The position numbers and the translations under genes were made by a program. A DNA stretch of 64,000 nucleotides from the NCBI GenBank assembly GCA_016721195.1, contig JADKIO010000005.1, forward strand, positions 62,001 through 126,000, given 5' to 3'. The notes beneath the pieces were generated by a model. That model worked only from the letters and a program-made list of their open reading frames with translations. It was not told where the DNA came from and did not search any database. The number at the start of each line of letters is the position of its first letter. Position 1 is the first letter of the stretch. Positions 62,113 to 64,000 of this stretch are shown in pieces. Origin of the DNA: Candidatus Geothrix skivensis (GTDB lineage Bacteria; Acidobacteriota; Holophagae; Holophagales; Holophagaceae).

Positions 62113-64000
62113 ATGACCGAGCCCCCGCGAACATCAGCGCCTTCAGGGGCGGAAGGCCCGGTGGGGCCAGGCCTGCTTGCGCCAGAGACGCTGGTAGGAC
62201 GGTTCCAGGTGCAGAGGCTCCTGGGCGAAGGGGGCATGGGAGCCGTCTACCTGGCCTGGGACCCGGTGCTGGAGCGGCGGGTCGCCCTCAAGGCCATCCG
62301 GCTGGGCGAGACCAGATGCGCGGTCACCACGGAGCGCTTCCGACGGGAGGCCATGGCCCTGGCTCAGCTCAACCACCGGCACGTGTGCCAGGTCCACGAC
62401 TGGGTGGAGGACCGTGGCAGCGCCTACATCGCCATGGAGTACATCGAAGGGGACACGCTGTTGAAGGTGGCCCCGGGCATGGACTTGAGGCAGAAGCTGG
62501 TGACCCTACATGCCATCGCCCTCGCCCTGGAAGCCGCCCATGCCAAGGGCATCGTTCACCGGGACCTGAAGCCCGGCAATGTCATGGTGGACGCCGCCGG
62601 CCAGGTGAAGGTCCTCGACTTCGGGCTCGCCCGACTGGTGGATGCGGCGCACCTGCAAGGGGAGACCGATACCGGGAGCGAACCCCGGCTGCCGAACCTA
62701 GAGGGGGGCTCCGGGGAGGGTGCCACCCAGGCGATCTACCCAGCCTCGGTCCCGGGGGAGCGGACCAGCCATGGCTCCTCCCAGCCTGCATCCTCCCGCT
62801 CCGGCTGGGGGGAGATGACCGAGGCGGGCAGTTTCGTGGGCAGCCCCACCTATGCCTCACCGGAGCAGATGCGCGGCCGTCAGGTGGGTCCCAAAAGCGA
62901 TGTCTTCTCCCTGGGCGTGGTGGCCTGGGAGCTGATCCTGGGCGATCACCCCTTCCTGGGAGAGGGCAGGGACCGCATGGCAGCGACCATCGAAGGTGAG
63001 CTCCAGACCCTGCGGGGCCGGAGGCTTTCCCGGCCCCTGAAGACCCTTCTGAGGGCCATGCTGCACACCAAGGCTTCGGCCCGGCCCGCGAGCTCCCAGG
63101 TGGCAGAGGCCCTGTCCCGGCTGCTGGTCCGAAGGCCTGCGGTCTGGTGGGCAGCGGCAGCAGGGTTCCTCCTCCTGCTGGGCCTGGGCTACGCCCTGTT
63201 CGGGCGCAGCATCATCGCGGACCTGGGCACGGACCGCCCACCCCGAGTGGCGGTCATGCCCGTCCGCAACGCCACCGGAGAGGTGGGCCTCGACGCCGTC
63301 GTGGCGGTGGGCATGACGGAACTGCTAGCGAATGCCCTGCACACCTCCCCCAGCCTGACGGTGGTGGAGCCGGAATCGGTCACCCGCGCCATCACCAGCC
63401 TCCGCCTCAGTCCCGCCGAAAGCCTGGAGCCCGCCAGCCAGCTGCGCATCGCCAATGCCCTGGGGGCCCGGCTGCTGGTCCGCGGCACCCTGAGCAGGGA
63501 TCCGGCGGCCCACGCCCTGGTCCTCACCTACGCACTGGTGGACCAGACCGGGAGGGCCCGGTTCTCCGGGTCCTCGAGTGCGGCCCAACAGGCAGCCTTC
63601 GCCCCCCTGGCCCTGGTGGATCCCGCGGTCCACGACCTGCTGCGGAAGGTGGACCCGCTCCGCTCCGGGAAACTGGGGAATCCTCCCGTTCCACCGGAAA
63701 CCTTCGCGACCTACGCCAATGGCAAGGCGCTCTTCCTCAAGGGGGATTTCAAAGGCAGCGAGCCCTTCCTGCGGGAGGCCGCCCTGAAGGCCCCGGGGTT
63801 CTCCAGCGCCGTGTCGGCCTACGCCGCCTGCCTGCGCCGCCTGGGGCGCGACCAGGCCCTGGCCGTGGCCAACTGGGCCCTGATGTCCGCCCGGGCCACC
63901 GGCGATCGCTGGGCCGAGGGGCGTGCGCTGGGCCTGAAGGCCTACCTCGCCAAGGACCAGGGGGACCTGGACGAAGCCCAGCGGCTGCGGGCGGTGGAGT
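62113..64000 (+). CDS. PknB-type Ser/Thr protein kinase, 3' end beyond window
   Basis: Membrane Hanks-type kinase; 629 codons visible. Kinase domain about 30-335: Gly loop LLGEGGMGAVY, catalytic Lys about 60 (ALKAI), HRDLKPGN (149-156), DFG (169-171) and SPE (249-251). The DFG-to-SPE interval is about 78 residues, some 50 longer than usual, filled with Ser/Gly/Glu-rich sequence. One TM helix (about 345-363) leads to a periplasmic region with a FlgO/CsgG-like stretch (RVAVMPVRNATGEVGLDAV) and then TPR-like helices. Probably senses envelope or growth signals. Confidence 0.9.
   Translation, partial: MTEPPRTSAPSGAEGPVGPGLLAPETLVGRFQVQRLLGEGGMGAVYLAWDPVLERRVALKAIRLGETRCAVTTERFRREAMALAQLNHRHVCQVHDWVEDRGSAYIAMEYIEGDTLLKVAPGMDLRQKLVTLHAIALALEAAHAKGIVHRDLKPGNVMVDAAGQVKVLDFGLARLVDAAHLQGETDTGSEPRLPNLEGGSGEGATQAIYPASVPGERTSHGSSQPASSRSGWGEMTEAGSFVGSPTYASPEQMRGRQVGPKSDVFSLGVVAWELILGDHPFLGEGRDRMAATIEGELQTLRGRRLSRPLKTLLRAMLHTKASARPASSQVAEALSRLLVRRPAVWWAAAAGFLLLLGLGYALFGRSIIADLGTDRPPRVAVMPVRNATGEVGLDAVVAVGMTELLANALHTSPSLTVVEPESVTRAITSLRLSPAESLEPASQLRIANALGARLLVRGTLSRDPAAHALVLTYALVDQTGRARFSGSSSAAQQAAFAPLALVDPAVHDLLRKVDPLRSGKLGNPPVPPETFATYANGKALFLKGDFKGSEPFLREAALKAPGFSSAVSAYAACLRRLGRDQALAVANWALMSARATGDRWAEGRALGLKAYLAKDQGDLDEAQRLRAVE

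Overview
The window is high-GC (I estimate the high 60s percent, by eye) bacterial chromosome from a Gram-negative organism. The outer membrane is implied by LpxD, a Blc-type lipocalin, a TonB-dependent receptor and Lgt. Gene content and style resemble Acidobacteriota, most likely the Holophagae (Geothrix/Holophaga): AcnB, several DinB-fold proteins, a DUF5117-type zinc metalloprotease, HDOD and HD-GYP signalling proteins, a PknB-type kinase and a cyanophycin operon. That placement is an inference from gene content, not a database match. Genes are densely packed, with many ATGA/GTGA start-stop overlaps and GTG/TTG starts.

Layout. (1) 1-7.2 kb, minus strand: a cyanophycin operon read iadA, cphB, cphA, a second Mur-ligase protein, then an MFS transporter that leaves the window. 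It holds both synthesis (CphA) and complete breakdown (cyanophycinase to beta-Asp dipeptides, then isoaspartyl dipeptidase). (2) 7.3-24 kb: an acyl-CoA carboxylase beta chain, a DinB protein, an alpha/beta hydrolase, lipocalin, TonB receptor, acyl-CoA dehydrogenase, D-aminoacyl-tRNA deacylase, an S9 peptidase with an extra C-terminal domain, FadD, MurJ, a Ni/Co-type transporter and an M20 peptidase. This part is rich in fatty-acid and acyl-CoA functions. (3) 24.1-30.5 kb: tRNA-Thr(UGU), a modular repeat array, accC-accB, nusB, ribH and acnB, all minus strand. (4) 30.7-49.2 kb: HD-GYP protein, gamma-glutamyltransferase, zinc metalloprotease, small enzymes (tautomerase, arylamine N-acetyltransferase, SDR, YbaK), a Cache sensor with a Cys-rich tail, acetyl-CoA synthetase, AmpG, a rhodanese-like protein and an RluA-family pseudouridine synthase. 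(5) 49.5-56 kb: lgt and lpxD, then a minus-strand chemotaxis-type operon cheR, HDOD, HDOD, cheB, FliK-like. (6) 56.3-64 kb: GNAT-acpS, a membrane protein and hrpB, a lone transketolase C-terminal half, a PH-domain protein and a Ser/Thr kinase cut by the right edge.

The five longest non-coding stretches all hold repeats: a 64-bp tandem array (9.4 kb), a stem-loop mosaic (24.2-24.8 kb), two related palindromic elements that each begin directly after a TAA stop (45.0 and 56.1-56.3 kb), and an AT-rich inverted-repeat element (49.3 kb). No CRISPR array, transposase, integrase or rRNA was seen. The most interesting items are the cyanophycin cluster with its stand-alone Mur ligase and apparent non-AUG starts, the stop-codon-linked repeat family, and a Cache sensor whose only visible cytoplasmic output is a four-cysteine tail.
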